Of a DNA stretch of 64,000 nt, positions 63,262 through 64,000 are shown piece after piece. The notes under the pieces were generated by a model. The model saw nothing but the letters and a program-made list of their open reading frames with translations, had not been told where the DNA came from and did not search any database. Both the position numbers and the translations under genes were made by a program. The DNA comes from Paenibacillus sp. W2I17. GTDB taxonomy: Bacteria > Bacillota > Bacilli > Paenibacillales > Paenibacillaceae. The DNA is taken from contig NZ_JAUSXM010000001.1 of assembly GCF_030815985.1 (NCBI RefSeq), positions 2,232,001 to 2,296,000 on the forward strand, given 5' to 3'. Within the stretch, counting starts at the first letter, position 1. The number at the start of each line of letters is the position of its first letter.

Positions 63262-64000
63262 CTATTGATTCTCTTTTCGTTTGCGACTGGTTAGCCACTG
63301 GCTTGTTCCGATCAGAAGCAGCGAGATCAGTACGATGGTTGTTGAGATCGCACTACCAAAACCATATCGGTATGTTGTAAAGGTTGAATTGTACATATAC
63401 GTTGCAAGCAGTTCTGTCGCATGTGCCGGACCACCCTTGGTCATGATGTAGACCAGATCGAATGATTTCAGACTACCCGAAATACATAGAATGATCGCTA
63501 CCTGAACCGTACCCCAGATCATGGGCAAAGAGACGGATACCAGCTTCCGGATTCCTGAAGCCCCGTCTATTTTGGCAGCATCATGAATTTCGCTGGGAAT
63601 ATTCTGTAGTGCGGAGATAAAGATAATTAGATACAACCCAACAAAGCTCCAGAGCAGCGGCGGTACCAATGAGAAAATGGCAATCTTGTCATCGGACAGC
63701 CATTGCAGCTTCCAACTTTCCAGCCCCAGTGCGTCCAGCAGAAAGTTCAATATCCCGATCTGCGGATGATAGATATACTGCCAGATCATACCGATAACTA
63801 CAGTGGATAACACCATCGGCAGAAATACGGCTGAGCGCAGAAACCGCTGTAATGGATTGCTTTTGTGTAAGATGACCGCCAGCATCAGCGCTAACGGAAT
63901 CTGTCCAAAGACCGATGCCAATACAAAAATAACGTTATTTTTCAGTGCCCGCCAAAACACAGGATCATGCCAGATCTCAATGTAATTATCCACACCAATA
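63262..64000 (-). CDS. Sugar ABC transporter permease, MalF/AraP type (cut by window edge)
   Basis: The frame is open to the window end; the start lies beyond 64000. The 246 visible codons include five hydrophobic segments and the EAA loop PSEIHDAAKIDGASGIRKLVSVSLPMIWG, which docks the ATPase. The first visible residues (GVDNYIEIWHDPVFWRALKNNVIFV) are the usual region just after the first membrane helix. It is the MalF-type partner of the permease at 62371. A binding-protein gene is expected beyond the edge. Confidence 0.9.
   Translation of the reverse strand, partial: IGVDNYIEIWHDPVFWRALKNNVIFVLASVFGQIPLALMLAVILHKSNPLQRFLRSAVFLPMVLSTVVIGMIWQYIYHPQIGILNFLLDALGLESWKLQWLSDDKIAIFSLVPPLLWSFVGLYLIIFISALQNIPSEIHDAAKIDGASGIRKLVSVSLPMIWGTVQVAIILCISGSLKSFDLVYIMTKGGPAHATELLATYMYNSTFTTYRYGFGSAISTTIVLISLLLIGTSQWLTSRKRKENQ

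Noticed and set aside
1..64000. CRISPR array, tRNA, rRNA, prophage or anti-phage defence island
   Set aside because: No regularly spaced repeats, cloverleaf structures, phage genes or recognised defence proteins were seen.

Overview
The window looks like chromosome from a Paenibacillus-type low/mid-GC Firmicute. This rests on the strong AGGAGG-type ribosome sites with frequent TTG/GTG starts, three YesM/YesN-type two-component systems next to LplABC/CUT1-type sugar transporters that carry no ATPase gene, cre-like CcpA boxes, and a dense set of glycoside hydrolases. No rRNA, tRNA, CRISPR array, prophage or complete insertion sequence was found. The species is not determined.

Layout. 67-3774: a single-module NRPS with a half condensation domain, adenylation, carrier and terminal reductase domains. 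3892-5830 (minus): TraX-like membrane protein, GNAT acetyltransferase, FucU-type mutarotase. 6022-7855 (plus): MarR regulator and MFS exporter with a palindromic operator over the promoter. 8014-15773 (minus): MFS transporter, multidomain GH3, APH-fold phosphotransferase and GH31 alpha-xylosidase, with a divergent AraC regulator at 15946-16866. 17023-25986 (minus): TIM-barrel-like lipoprotein, adenine deaminase, HelD, a PPOx-type protein, a FUSC/ArAE exporter and an HD phosphohydrolase, followed by an ACT-domain malic enzyme (to 27427). A MITE-like repeat and a possible small RNA lie among these.

27635-38177 (minus) is a galactan-utilisation locus: YesM-type kinase, YesN-type regulator, binding protein, two permeases, GH53 endo-galactanase and GH42 beta-galactosidase. 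38478-46503 (minus) holds an unknown membrane protein and a second kinase/regulator/permease/permease/binding-protein set without an enzyme. Its response regulator is split by a single-base frameshift. 46845-55753 is mixed housekeeping: a secondary permease, a DUF4269-like protein, YwbE, a polysaccharide deacetylase, an aldo/keto reductase, a CPA1 Na+/H+ antiporter, a YneQ-like protein, and a divergent MarR / FAD-monooxygenase pair. A small membrane protein follows at 55870-56097. 56309-64000 (minus) is a beta-mannoside locus: permease, permease, kinase, regulator and GH2 beta-mannosidase, running off the right edge.

How the parts work together. Each sugar locus appears to follow one logic: a membrane kinase senses an extracellular glycan signal, an AraC-type response regulator activates transcription, a binding protein and two permeases import oligosaccharides (probably using a shared MsmX-like ATPase encoded elsewhere), and cytoplasmic hydrolases finish degradation. 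The GH53 enzyme has no signal peptide, so galacto-oligosaccharides seem to be cut inside the cell. The most unusual items are the truncated C-A-T-reductase synthetase, the GH3 enzyme with an inserted beta-trefoil-like segment and a CBM6-like tail, the GH3-phosphotransferase pairing, the frameshifted regulator, the MITE-like repeat and the orphan promoter near helD. I found no clear-cut undescribed defence or mobile system.
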